A stretch of 64,000 bases of DNA from Litoditis marina (taxonomy: Eukaryota; Nematoda; Chromadorea; Rhabditida; Rhabditidae): positions 5,709,804 to 5,773,803 of the forward strand of contig OZ038437.1 in NCBI GenBank assembly GCA_964036275.1. The letters run 5' to 3'. The translations under genes were made by a program, and so were the position numbers. Numbering within the stretch: position 1 is the stretch's first letter; every line of letters begins with the position of its first letter. Positions 50,801-60,440 of this stretch are shown piece by piece. The notes under the pieces were generated by a model. That model had not been told where the DNA came from, ran no database searches, and worked only from the letters and a program-made list of their open reading frames with translations.

Positions 50801-52297
50801 TGACTGAAATCTCGACGGGATGCAAAAACAGAGATTTGTGTTTAAGGAGACGTAGGTTGAGATCCAAATATCACGATCTACACGAATATGAGTTAAATAT
50901 TTTAGAGCTACCAACATTGTGCATAACGAGTGAGTGACGATTAGGCTCAAATGCATTAAACTACAACTTATAACTCAAGTTTAAACATCAACAGAAAGTT
51001 CAAAGTATCACAATCGATAGTTCACATGAATAAACTATGTTTGTACAAATTTGGAGAAAAACAATTCTCACAGTTTTCAATATGATACATCCACTCAATG
51101 TGTTCAAGCCTATTTGTCACCCACTCGCGAGACATTGTGTCTTTTTCTATCCTACCGGGACGTTAGGGATACCTGATGCCTTTCTTAGTTCTGCCAAACA
51201 CTTATTCTGTCTACATAAGTGAAAGAGTTTATTCATTCAGAATTTCGGCGTCCAACCTCATGAGAAGTTCATATGAGTTTCTCATGAGACACTTCATGAG
51301 CTACTCGTGAACTCTCAATGTTGTAGCATAGCAATCAATAGAATCTCACGAGAGGCTCGTGCTAACAGCTCATGAGGTATCCCATGTGATTTTCGAGGGA
51401 TTCCTACGCCGTCTGATCTTCATTCTTCGAGAATTAAAATGAGGTTTTTTTCAGATCAAGGAAATGCCAAAAAACGATCTGGTTACCAAAATGAGCACAG
51501 CTGGTCGCATTGACACGAATCAGAATTTTCTATTTCTACACAGACTGGTCGAGCAAATGGACGGTAAAATTCAGGTGATTTTTTCTGAAGATTGTAGTAT
51601 CCATTAAAGAAAGAAAAATGAAAGATAGATAAAAAAAGGTGCTTAAATGGATAGATAGAAAGTATAATAATGGTTATGTTCGATAACAAACAGTCCAAAT
51701 CTAATACTGAGGTTTATATACTATGAACTTTGTTATTGTTATTGATTAAGTCAAATCTACATCGTTTCTTCCTCTTAGACACGATGATTTCACACCTCGG
51801 TCACAACTCACACTGACCATTCGAGTACGCAGATTTATTTTGAACACGCCACAATCATCCTTTGGTTTTACACAAATGAGTCATATGATTTGCTGCCAGA
51901 ATGAATCTGAAAGAGATTGAATAAAAGGATACGTTTCGAAGGCAGATTCAATTCAATTCCATTTTCCTTCCGGATTTTTACGGGTGTAAATTTAGTTCCA
52001 CCAAAAGATTTGAACACAGCAGCTTTCAAACGTGTACTAGTGTTTGTACACGTTTTTCGTGTTTATTCGAGGCGCTAGGCTATTTGTTCTCTTTGATTTT
52101 AGGCGTAGATCTTGTGAGTGTTGATCAAACTACAACTTGGTCTGAATGGTATGCAACTTGCAACTTTACAATTACAGGAAGGAGAGAGCTGTGCTGTCTC
52201 ATTCGAAGCAAGCGGTCGTCATGCCGTTCTCACTCGCCTCCCGGAAGCCGATTCAGTTCTATTTGAAGAGTTCAAAAAAATGCTCGACGATATGTAA
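38880..52297 (+). CDS. DXO/Rai1-like RNA decapping nuclease, right-arm copy (dxo-R)
   Basis: Nine exons: 38880-38928, 39496-39689, 40257-40337, 41460-41617, 45862-45925, 48052-48181, 50126-50280, 51455-51574 and 52178-52297 (TAA), giving 356 residues. Motifs are intact: GRGILRRI (R119), GFSFE (E173), GEIDALD (E219, D221), VELKT (E230, K232) and Q255 followed by GYKDDRG. The predicted activity is removal of incomplete or NAD caps and 5'-3' RNA decay. Introns 4, 5 and 6 are swollen by insertions to 4.2, 2.1 and 1.9 kb. The donor after exon 6 reads GAAG|GTCATT, weak next to GTAAAC in dxo-L, because an ORF1-like element replaces the start of intron 6. If it is not spliced, the protein stops about 11 codons later and loses the ELK and Q motifs. 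Expression is therefore in doubt. Confidence 0.75.
38969..39103. repeat. MITE family A, copy 4 (dxo-R intron 1)
   Basis: Ends AACTAGAAGTCAATTGAATA and CACGTGACTGTGCAATTGAA (then TACCAGTATA) are imperfect inverted copies. dxo-L intron 1 lacks it, unlike the intron 2 copies. Confidence 0.65.
39733..39864. repeat. MITE family A, copy 5 (dxo-R intron 2)
   Basis: Same intron position as the dxo-L copy at 8388-8519, so it is shared by descent. Ends ATTAGAAGTCAATTGAATAG and GTGCAATTAACTAGCAGTAT. Confidence 0.65.
40781..40959. mobile_element. 179-bp MITE with CCTGG target duplication (dxo-R intron 3)
   Basis: Terminal inverted repeats CACCGTAGCAAAGTC and (inverse of the right end) CACGGTAGCAAAGTC differ at one of 15 positions. 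CCTGG flanks both sides (40776-40780 and 40960-40964). The matching dxo-L intron has a single CCTGG (inverse at 7479-7483) between the same neighbours, which is an empty site. Confidence 0.8.
41255..41432. repeat. palindromic GGTCCACCTAAT repeat in dxo-R intron 3
   Basis: Counterpart of 7190-7362 in dxo-L, with TTCGAATTGGTCCACCTAAT and GGACCACATAATAGTCCTAC. Present in both arms, hence older than the duplication. Confidence 0.5.
41751..45678. mobile_element. 3.9-kb DNA transposon flanked by TTAA (dxo-R intron 4)
   Basis: The left end is TTAA then AGAAGGACTAGTAGG. The right end is CCTACTAGTCCTCCT then TTAA. The inverted ends differ at one of 15 positions. dxo-L intron 4 reads GGGTTAAGTAAG at the matching point, with a single TTAA: an empty site. 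Sub-terminal GCGC-rich blocks (about 41815-41860 and 45510-45560) are also opposed. Inside are spliced-looking open segments: 42300-42443 (includes VRLVILLFGFCQMGISCYSN), 43137-43254 and 43616-43698. Their family is not recognised, and they cannot be joined in one frame as they stand. TTAA is typical of piggyBac-type elements, but no piggyBac domain was identified. Confidence 0.7.
42652..42727. repeat. 25-bp tandem repeat, three units
   Basis: TTTCGATAGTTATAGCAGTT-type units follow one another three times inside the TTAA element. Confidence 0.85.
46056..47935. repeat. repeat-rich insertion in dxo-R intron 5
   Basis: Absent from dxo-L intron 5 (325 bp). It contains diverged tandem units around GCGTATTAGTCGCGGCCCAG (46370-46515) with inverse copies near 46950-47040, a direct repeat of about 50 bp holding ACGAGCTACTCTAGAA (46625-46675 and 46748-46800), and CTAGTAGTAACTTACTCGTA tandem units (about 47310-47355). 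A tRNA-like stretch sits at about 47570-47635. Boundaries are approximate and no target duplication was found. Confidence 0.55.
48241..49209 (+). CDS. ORF1/gag-like protein of a retroelement, right copy
   Basis: An uninterrupted 322-codon frame from ATG 48241, homologous to 19975-20736. N-terminal coiled coil (about residues 10-45). Then the RRM-like core with NDRRCLTIYGLPED and ILHRLGKPRQDGLPRPLKV, the block RKFETPEQRKAGFLARQSKR, and a long tail rich in proline, serine and threonine. No reverse transcriptase follows; downstream are ATTATTATT and a TA repeat (about 49367-49400). It sits in the sense direction within dxo-R intron 6 and has replaced about the first 150 bp of that intron as it stands in dxo-L. 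Intact frames with much divergence between the two copies suggest either separate retroelement lineages or selection on a host gene. Confidence 0.55.
   Translation: MPSPRPKMVPLRTHFSTLLSEIKTLNDKLDSLTQSLPTIIQSQLHHFNDRRCLTIYGLPEDTSTKKKVNAVFNLVSVSPSNISILHRLGKPRQDGLPRPLKVSIKDGIPFPRLIDLSTAMKSDASMSTFHVRKFETPEQRKAGFLARQSKRDAARAEVTDQTTTSTPSADPNLPIEMELVEQTRNVVSNLVSAFPSPNAISTRTTPVRFDDQPAIQSPVPVEVTQKSDDPSPMCDTPSIIDPPSFHDALDDASLKCVNDNVDILYNMQLSGVSMRERYSCFHGCYQLTPHLAPIVSDVYFDRYGFRFNINQSWVPLPSLSSN
50483..50697. repeat. foldback element rich in TTGCATGCAAC (dxo-R intron 7)
   Basis: The 28-nt arms 50483-50510 and 50670-50697 are inverted copies with a few mismatches. Several further GGTTGC/GCAACC words lie between them. 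The dxo-L intron 7 lacks this element. Confidence 0.65.
51247..51413. repeat. MITE family D, copy 1 (dxo-R intron 7)
   Basis: About 167 bp bounded by GGCGTCCAACCTCATGAGAA and GGGATTCCTACGCC. Internal words CTCATGAG, GAGCTACTCGTGAACTC and ATCAATAGAATCTCA recur in inverse order in copy 2 at 59467-59641. Confidence 0.65.
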
Positions 52298-53483
52298 TTT
52301 ACTGCTACCATTTCTAGCATGATTCTGTCACATTTTTTTTCCGAAGTTCGATGCATGTTACGTTTACTACACCTGATTGGTGGTTTTTGTACATAATAAT
52401 ATAAGTTTTCCTTTAACTTCTTTAAAGGGGGACTGCGCTGAATATTCGAGTAAAAGATCGAGCTGAGACAACTAGATGTATGTTCTCTTCTTACTAAACT
52501 GTCGAATTTGAAGCTCTGCTATCAAAATTTGACTTATTTTTGCTTACTGTCATTGACGCAGAGGATGATTTGGAGTCAATGAATATTGTTTGACTTCTCT
52601 GACTATCGTGCCTTTTTGGCTAACGCCGTGAGCGAAATCGGCATTCAATGCAGCCCCCCCCCCCTTTAATAGTGTGCATGCAACTGTTCAGCCTCAAAAA
52701 TAATATTTTTCTTACGTGTAACTATCGTACGAGGGAACTCATCAGTTTCACATTGTTTAGTACACTTTTTTATTACTGGCGTACATACTATTGACAAGTT
52801 GTTGTTCATTTTTGTACATAGTTTCACGCTGCTTTTATTTGTTGATTTGTAACTCCGGTTATATTTGTTTCAGCCTTCTTACTTCTCATACGTGTGGTTT
52901 TTGGAGTATTCTTTGGAAACGGTTAGAAAGAAAGAGTTAACTAATGTTGCTATCCTGGCCATTCAATTTCCCTATTGGTTGCAGTATTGAAATATTTTAC
53001 ATGCAACACACACCCAAACATCAAATCTTGTTTTATCAGTTTTCTAATAATCAACTGTTTTCCAGTTCATATATGATGTTTTCATTCTTAAATTATGGTT
53101 GTTTCTAGAAAAAGATCGGAGGAGTTCGTATACAACCTAAAATTCAGTTGGCACTTTCTTTCCTCCTCCGGTCTAATTGAAAACTGATTCCGAGAAATCT
53201 TTCAGAACCAAGTTAAATGTCATGCATGTTGTCATTTGTTTTTACTTGTATTGGGAACATTAAAGATTATTATTTCGAGAAGTATTCAGTTGGCGTTATA
53301 CAAAATCAGAAAGAAACGTATGTAGGTCATGGAGGCAAAAGTATGAACTCAGCTAGAAGGAAAATTCAAGAAATAAAGTTATTATAGAGGTTAAATGAGA
53401 TTGTTTAAGATCAATGTTTTTTTGTTTTCAACTAACCCGAATACAGAACTATCTCAGAAATGTAAAATGTTAGTTTCAATTAC
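52298..53483. other. downstream of dxo-R, outer end of right arm
   Basis: 53101-53370 aligns inversely with 2980-3335 and closes the right palindrome arm. A C-tract lies at about 52656-52666. No gene is seen. Confidence 0.55.
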
Positions 53484-53563
53484 CTGTTGAAGCTCTCTTC
53501 GTATACGAAGTCGTTCGGACAATTAGCGAGAACTAGAGGAACCACCAACAGAAGGAACCACAT
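53484..53563 (-). pseudogene. orphan first exon of a C-type lectin
   Basis: Exactly 80 nt from ATG to an AACAG|GTAATT donor, giving MWFLLLVVPLVLANCPNDFV, then YEESFNR. Length, phase, signal peptide and CP...FNR end match exon 1 of clec-L and clec-R. No lectin exon 2 is found downstream on the minus strand before dxo-R, which runs the opposite way. It is a fragment left at the arm boundary, or the start of a gene whose remainder was lost. Confidence 0.65.
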
Positions 53564-54420
53564 TCTAAAAAAATATTGAACTAAGATAGATTCATAGAAA
53601 AACAAAAAAGTGGTAGAAATGAGTTGACATTTTCTGTTGAAGATGTCTATAACGAGTCGGTAGTGTTCTGTCAAGACATCAATATTTAATTTTGAGCAAT
53701 AATACGATATATGTCTCTTATTGAAAGTATAAATCGTTGAATAATCATACAATTTTGGAAACTATTTCCGGTAGGACGTGTGGTTATCTTACCTTCATTG
53801 ACATTTAATCACTAATCTCAAATTTAACCTTTTGATAAAATAGTTTGTTCACGGGTATTTTGCTCAATGAATCGAATATAATGGACGGAAAAATATGCTA
53901 TGTTTCGCTGAATAAAAGTTTTTAGAAAACTTTGAGATTCACATTTTCGTACGCCAATCTATTTTCATACTCGAACCAACAGAAAAGCCTGATAAGTGAA
54001 ACCATTTTCACTGCAAACTAACACACTGTTTCTAGTACAAACTACAGAAGTCCACGAAAAACAATTTATATACACAGTTTTTTTTCGTGAAAACAGGACA
54101 AAGCAATATTGTCTTATCAACCCGTGAAAACATTTTTATGAGTGTCAAAAAATGATCTCATTTGTTTCAAGGTGGACTACTGATGATAAAATTGAATTTT
54201 GAGTGAAAACTGGAAATTTATGAGAATATGTTTTCTCATCCTCTGTTGAACGATGAAGAAGTTTGGTTTTCAAAAATTGGGAGTCAAGGAGTACTTAGTC
54301 TAGAGTTCGTTACCGTAAGACTTGCTACCAGATTTTAGACGGTTAAGTCCCCGAGAGGTCCATAAATAGTTACCGATTGCCACCCTCAACAGTAATATTT
54401 GCACGTATTTGCTGTTTATA

Positions 54421-54500
54421 AACAGAGAGTGAAGTCGATGGAATCGCAGACAATACACGACGTTCTGCGTCTCCCTGGCAAGTACACTCTCTCGTCGACA
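54421..54500. repeat. MITE family F, copy 3
   Basis: An 80-bp foldback holding AGAGAGTGAAGTCGATGG, GCAGAC...GTTCTGCGTCTC and TACACTCTCTCGTCGAC, like the copies in srx-L intron 2. Confidence 0.55.
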
Positions 54501-57124
54501 CTAACCCCTATGCTGTCTGGAGACTGTTGGGGAGATGGAGACTATAACAAGGTACTGTAGTAGCGCGTGAGCTATCAATTTCTTCGGTACATGTCGCAGT
54601 TGCACTCTGGAAAAAATTAAATTTGTTCACGTACGTTTCAGTCATGGTGGTAGAGTACTTGGAATGATATTTCATAATAACATCAGACTAACAGTAAACA
54701 TTTACTTTGTTTTCGAATATAATACATTCAGAAAGTTATTATTAAACTTTTCACAACTACATATTTGAACAAATCGATGAATACAAACAAATTTAGGTAA
54801 ACAATATGTAAATTACGGACGGCGAAGCATTCTTTGAACAGAAAGACGATTCTCAAGGTCAAGCGATAATTTTCTGTATTGAATCTAATAAAAACATGTT
54901 TGACAAACTTTTCTTTTTTACTGTCCGAGAACAGGTATTTTTGCTACCTTCTATTAGAATTATCTATATAGCTCTTATCCCCAGTCATAATGAACAGAAT
55001 AACTCATTCTCTATTATTGAACTGAAACCAGCAGGAAGTAGAATACCCACATTGAATTTGTAGTGGCAGAACAAAACAATCATCTCACGTCTGAACCTGA
55101 TGTGTTTGTCATGTTTTAGAGGTGGGCAGAAAGGAATATTCAAATGATAGAGAAAACTGAGACAACTCGGTCTATACCTGTGTTTTTCTAAGACACTAAC
55201 TATAAAGCCATATTTCTGTAATTTTAGTCAAATTTCACCTAGTTTAGACACATTAGACAATACCCACGCGAGTTTGTAGTGGCAGAACAAACTATCATCT
55301 CACGTCTGAACCTGATGTGTTTCTCGCGTCTCTTGCATTTGATCAAAAGTTTATTGCACAACAATATAATTACGCTGCTTCAAAAGCTGGGTGAATGTAC
55401 ATCATTTCCCCTCTATATTTGGTCAACTCACCGCACTCTGAATGATACAGATGTAGAGGAAAACTGTCATTTCTATCGTCGAATAATGTGATTCAGTTGC
55501 TCTCATCAGGTCACCCTCACTTTTTTGCCAAGATCATAATGTAAGTACCAAATTTATAAACTTCTGTCTCTCGTCGGAATCGAACCTGAGATTTGTATCA
55601 GAGGGCTAACCACTGCGCTATTAGAGCACATACGGGCTAGCTGTGGAATCGAATACATGTATCCGTCCACAGCGGAAAGTGAGATATACAGTACCCTCCC
55701 GCCTTTTCGTTGGCAACGACTATACTTGGGTTTCTAGTTGGTGTGTTGTGAGATGCGTTATGTCTGGGTATTTCTGTCTGAAGAAAAACATGTAGTTAGT
55801 TCGTGCAGTTGTCACTTATCGAAAGCAACAGCTTACGTTAAACAATCATGCAGACGTCTACAGGAAGTACAAATGCTAGTGGAAGTGAGATTAATAAAAA
55901 TGTATTGTGTTTTCGCAATGCCTAACAAAATTTTGAATGATATTAAATTGTTCTGTCTTTGAAGTAAGCAAAATATGTATAAACGTGTAAGAACGGGCAA
56001 GAACACGCTGATGCGCAAATTTATGTTATTGGTTTTGTTCTAAATTTGTTTGAGAGATAGAGCCGCGAATTATATTAAAATATTCATTATTCTTATATCT
56101 CTTTTCAGTACCTCAGTCAATTGTCTAGAATCCGGCCAGACTATAAATTGTTTGTGAGCGAGTGCATCTGACAGACACAGACATTACGTCACTCAGCCGA
56201 TGGCGACTATTTTCTTCCAGCATTCCTATTTTGTATCCGAATCTGATATATTATTTCATAACTCCCACCCCTTTATCCATTCTTTCACATGTTTTTCCCT
56301 CCAACCTGTCCCAATTGGAAGGGAGGAACCTGTTCACTTTGTCACACAATTTCCCAGATTTTACACTGTTTCGCAAAAAGAGGTTATGGTCACGTATTTG
56401 TGGCAATGAATACCTCAGAGCAAACGAAAACAAGAGAATCTGATGAGAACTCAGAAAATTTCTACTCAGCTGCTATGGATTGGTTTGTTTCGGTGAATGT
56501 ATTCACTATCTCAATTACGGTACGTAATCACTTCATTCTATTCCTCGCCATTACTTTTCACTTCAAAAAAAAAAAAATCCATTTCGACCGGTGCTTTGAA
56601 TTTGCGTGCAATCCTGGGGAATGCTGAAAAAATAAATCATCTCTCTTGTCTAATTCTAGTATTACAGGTTGCTCAACTACAACTACCATAAGTTAGCTGC
56701 ATGCTATTGTTTTCGTCATTTTTAACTATTAATCGTGGCACATATACATGTTTTAGCTTGTTAATTTTACCCGTAATGTCACTTTGCGTTGTTTTGAGCT
56801 GTGGTCAGAATCAATATAACATGTCTTAGTGTTTTTTTTTTTTAGTTTTCAGTAGGCATATTGTCACTTTGCGTAGTAAAATCAATATAACATAACTTAA
56901 TGTTTTTTTAGTTTTTAGTAGGCGTTGTCGTAGTTTGATCGTGTCCATATTTGCACCACTGTATCATGTTGAGCTTGAAATTTAGTATTTCTTGTTTCCC
57001 GGTCTTACATAGTTTCCATTCTGTAGATTAAGGTCTTTTATAATGCTCAAGTTTTTCTCCTTTTTTCTGCTTTTTTCCCGTGTCTCTCCTTTCGTTCTAT
57101 ATCCTGTCAAGACAACGACCATCT

Positions 57125-57440
57125 GTGCCCTCGTAGCTTATAGGGGAAGGTTAGTGGTCTGCACCTTTTGCAGCCAGCCTAGGTCCAGTCAGGGCCTAGA
57201 TCGCGTCTACCAGCCACAAGTCCACCTCCAGCCCGCTCCAGCTGTCCGGTCCCATGAGAGTCTCGCCAACTCTCGCCACCCCCCGCCTAGCCCATCCTAG
57301 ACAGCTACGGGCCTGCACACATCCTGAATCAGTCTTTTTCCCTCCTGTACATGTTTATCTTTTCTTTGAATCAACATCTCCGATACTCATTAGCCATTGA
57401 AATTGTCTGTCAAATACCGGGTTGATAAATTATTATTATT
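57125..57440 (+). mobile_element. second SINE-like retroelement with ATT tail
   Basis: An A-box-like TAGCTTATAGG (57134-57144) starts the element. The B box is not convincing. The body ends in GATAAATTATTATTATT, the same tail type as the element at 29195. It may be a SINE or the truncated 3' end of a non-LTR element. Confidence 0.35.
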
Positions 57441-57888
57441 AGAATGATGAAATTTGAGAACTTAACCATACTCAGAGTCGATTTATAAATAAAATAACCA
57501 CGTTTGTGTTTAGAATGCAGGCGGAATGGGGATTCGGTGCAAAAAAGTCGCTGCCAGGTCAAAATCATCATGAAACAATTTTATCCCATTGTTCAGACAT
57601 CGGGCAAGCTACAGATCGCTAGTGAAAGGGCACATCTGATAGACGCAAACAGTCTACATCAGCCCACGGTATGCTTCCTTCTTTCCCACTTTGTATCCAA
57701 TTGTGTGTATTATTGCATAACACCCACCCTTTTATCCATTCTTCGACATGTTTTTCCCTCCACCCTGATACCACATTTATTCACGTTGTCACACAATTAC
57801 CCAGATTCTACACTGTTCCGCGAAAAGTTGATCTGTTCACGTATTTGTGAGAATGAATACCAGGTGCAATGAATGCATGCAAAAACTC

Positions 57889-58058
57889 TGAGGCGGTATG
57901 CTAAAAGATCCCGGCCCTTCACCCCATCCTGCGTCTCTCGCTCTGCCTCACTAGCTCTCGTTTTCATCCCGGCGGGATGTAAGAGGAGAGTAATAGCGTA
58001 TGTTCGAGGAGACGCAGGATGGGGCGAAGGTGCCGGGATCTTCTCGCATACGTACTCT
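57889..58058. repeat. MITE family C, copy 2
   Basis: Opposed ends share GATCCCGG and GTGCCGGGATCTTCTCGCAT with copy 1 at 19721-19891; the left arm is more diverged. Confidence 0.65.
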
Positions 58059-58982
58059 GATGAGAATAATTGAATATGAGAGCTTAACCATACTCAGAGT
58101 AGAACTCTATTCGCAACTTGTTTGTTGCCTTGTCGCCAAGCTGTTAAAATAAAATAACCACGTTTGTGTCTAGAAATGCAGGCAGAATGAGGATTCGGGT
58201 GCGAGAAAGTTTCTACCAGGTCAAGTTGTTACTACGAGCAAGCTTTTCTCCGTATCGCTGCATAGCGCGAAGGGTTGTGCAGAACGATCATGTAGAATAA
58301 CTGTAGTAATATATTTGATGTTTGACTGATTTTTGATGTTTCACTCAGTGTTTTTGCGTTATCTGTTCTACGATTTCCGAAAGGGCATGTTCTCTTGTTT
58401 AGTTTGCACTTCATGTTACTTAACTAAGTCAATTGTGTGAATACTGCAGAAACTAAGATTCTAAGAAGCTGTATGTACGACCAAGAGGCGTTCCGTCTAT
58501 GACAGATCTCATGGGACATAGTCGTGGAAAATCTGGTACCAATTCTTGCGGTAACGAACTCCAAACTAAGTAACTCCCTAAGTCCCAGATCCCGAAAACG
58601 GAACTTCTTCATCTTTAAACAAAAGAAGAGGAAATATACGCATTTAGATCGAATTTTCTCCATAATTATTATTTTTCCATTCAAAATTCGATTTTATCAA
58701 CTCAAAACGGCATTTTTGCCGCATTGAAGACTCAAAAACTGACGAGTGGCATTGATTCTTCGAGCCAGGCCTGAGCCAATAAGCCACGCCCCTTTATGTC
58801 CATTTCTCACTACCCCAGGTTCTATCTTAGGTATCAGACAACTTGTCAAATTTCACCAGTACAAAACTGAACGTCGAGGAGCGTGAAATGAGAACTTGTG
58901 TTTAGTATTACGTGAAGGAGTTTCATCAGAACTACACACATTTTGTTTATATAGTAGAACAGGTACAAATGAAAAACAGCGT

Positions 58983-59039
58983 TTTTTAGACGTTGTTACT
59001 CACAATCAGGTGGTGCTTGTGAGTAACAACGTCTGAAAA
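58983..59039. other. near-perfect hairpin
   Basis: AGACGTTGTTACTCACAA (58988-59005) is followed, after an 11-nt loop, by its exact inverse at 59017-59034. Including one G-T pair and four T-A pairs outward, the stem reaches 23 pairs. See findings. Confidence 0.85.
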
Positions 59040-59466
59040 TGCAAAATCTACCAAACCACTATGATAAACACTGATTTGGAGTTTGGTCACATGCGACATT
59101 GCTCAGAAGCTTATCTTCGAACCACTTTTATTACTACTCACCGAAATGTCAAATGTACCACAGACAATGTTACTACATTGTCTAGCCTCGCCAATAATGA
59201 AGATCACGTCATATTGAACTTCATTATTCAAAGGGGCGTTCGAGTACTGAACGTTCAGAACAGTAGTCATTCTAATCCCTCGTTTACGTCGTATGGAAAA
59301 ATATGACAGAAGTCTGAAGAACTCTGGTGAACACGCAAATGACAAACCACTTAGAAGGATTCTTCTCTATCTCTATATAAACCTCGTCGACTCGGTCACA
59401 ACCTAGTTTTCCCCCGTGGTTAAATTGCGGTAAACAACTACCGTATACTTCAAGATTCCATACACC

Positions 59467-59641
59467 TGACGGCGTAGCAATCTCTCGAAAATCTTATGAG
59501 ATACCTCATGAGCTAATAGCCCGAGATTCAGATGAGATTCTATTGATTGCTCTGCGACAACATTGGGAGTTCACGAGTAGCTCACGGGGTATCTCATGAT
59601 CATATGAACTTCTCATGAGACTGGAGGAATTCGTACGCCAC
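59467..59641. repeat. MITE family D, copy 2 (opposite orientation to copy 1)
   Basis: Bounded by GACGGCGTAGCAATCTCTCG and CTGGAGGAATTCGTACGCCA. Internal words match copy 1 in dxo-R intron 7 in reverse complement. Confidence 0.65.
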
Positions 59642-59821
59642 CTGGTCATACCGTATATCCAAGCTCTTTGCGAGTTTCTTGCTTAGTTTTCCAACTCAGC
59701 AATTTTTGCAAACATATTGATCGATATCTGAAGTTTAGAGTTGTATTTCCGCTAATATCTACGCATCAATGAATAAATTATGAGAAGTCTGTTATGGGTT
59801 TACCAAGTGATTTTCACTTAG

Positions 59822-60288
59822 AGATTATGGTTTTTTAATTATGATATGTGTACATTTTCATAGTTGAGTTTTCCTTTTCAAGTCATGTAATAAAAAAATG
59901 ACGTTGGAAATTTGGATAAGTACAAAAGTGATACGGCTCTCTCTAATCGGGATCTAGCTTATCCCCCAATCCTCCTAAACTGGTTGCACTGTGCAGCTCA
60001 ACTTTGATGTAGATCTGAATCTTAATCTTAATCTGATACTGAAGCTGACTCTCAAATAAAAAAGTGTCATTCAAACCAAACACTTTCACTTTGTCGGTTG
60101 TCATTGACCAAATCTACCAACTTACTTTTGCTCTTTTTCTGAACCATTAAAAATATTTTGAACTTATATTTATTTTTAAAAACTTGCATTCATCAAAAAG
60201 CAATAGTTCCACTGAAAAATGAATTATGGTTCTTCAATTATGATATGTGTACATTTTCATAGTTGAGTTTTACCTTTCACACCAGTGT
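59822..60288. repeat. direct repeat pair flanking 340 bp
   Basis: A block containing AATTATGATATGTGTACATT and then TTCATAGTTGAGTTTT occurs at 59822-59885 and again at 60225-60288 with few differences. Confidence 0.75.
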
Positions 60289-60440
60289 TTGCTTTTCACA
60301 AAGCGAGCCTATGAGACGAATGTTGTCGAATATTGCTGTGTTTGTAGTTTGAACCCGTTGCTTCTCCGTCGAGTCTGAATGTCACGACGTGTCGAGCCCC
60401 AACTACAACGAATAACAACATATTTCCAGTGCTAAAATAG

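Larger units (their letters stand above)
53564..60440. other. right flank, repeat-rich intergenic region
   Basis: About 6.9 kb without an identified gene. It includes MITE family F copy 3 (54421-54500), a duplicated block of about 70 bp (55025-55100 and 55258-55330), a tandem non-coding duplication (about 56150-56430 and 57640-57865; 57460-57565 and 58075-58222), a SINE-like element (57125-57440), MITE family C copy 2, a hairpin (58983-59039), MITE family D copy 2 (59467-59641), and direct repeats at 59822-59885 and 60225-60288. Confidence 0.5.

Noticed and set aside
55560..55640. Minus-strand tRNA-like stretch with AGCGCAGTGGTTAGCC and GGTTCGATTCC
   Set aside because: A and B boxes are visible, but no cloverleaf can be drawn. 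Similar B-box relics occur at about 1625, 4180, 9290, 27480, 30380 and 49980, so this looks like dispersed tRNA-derived debris.
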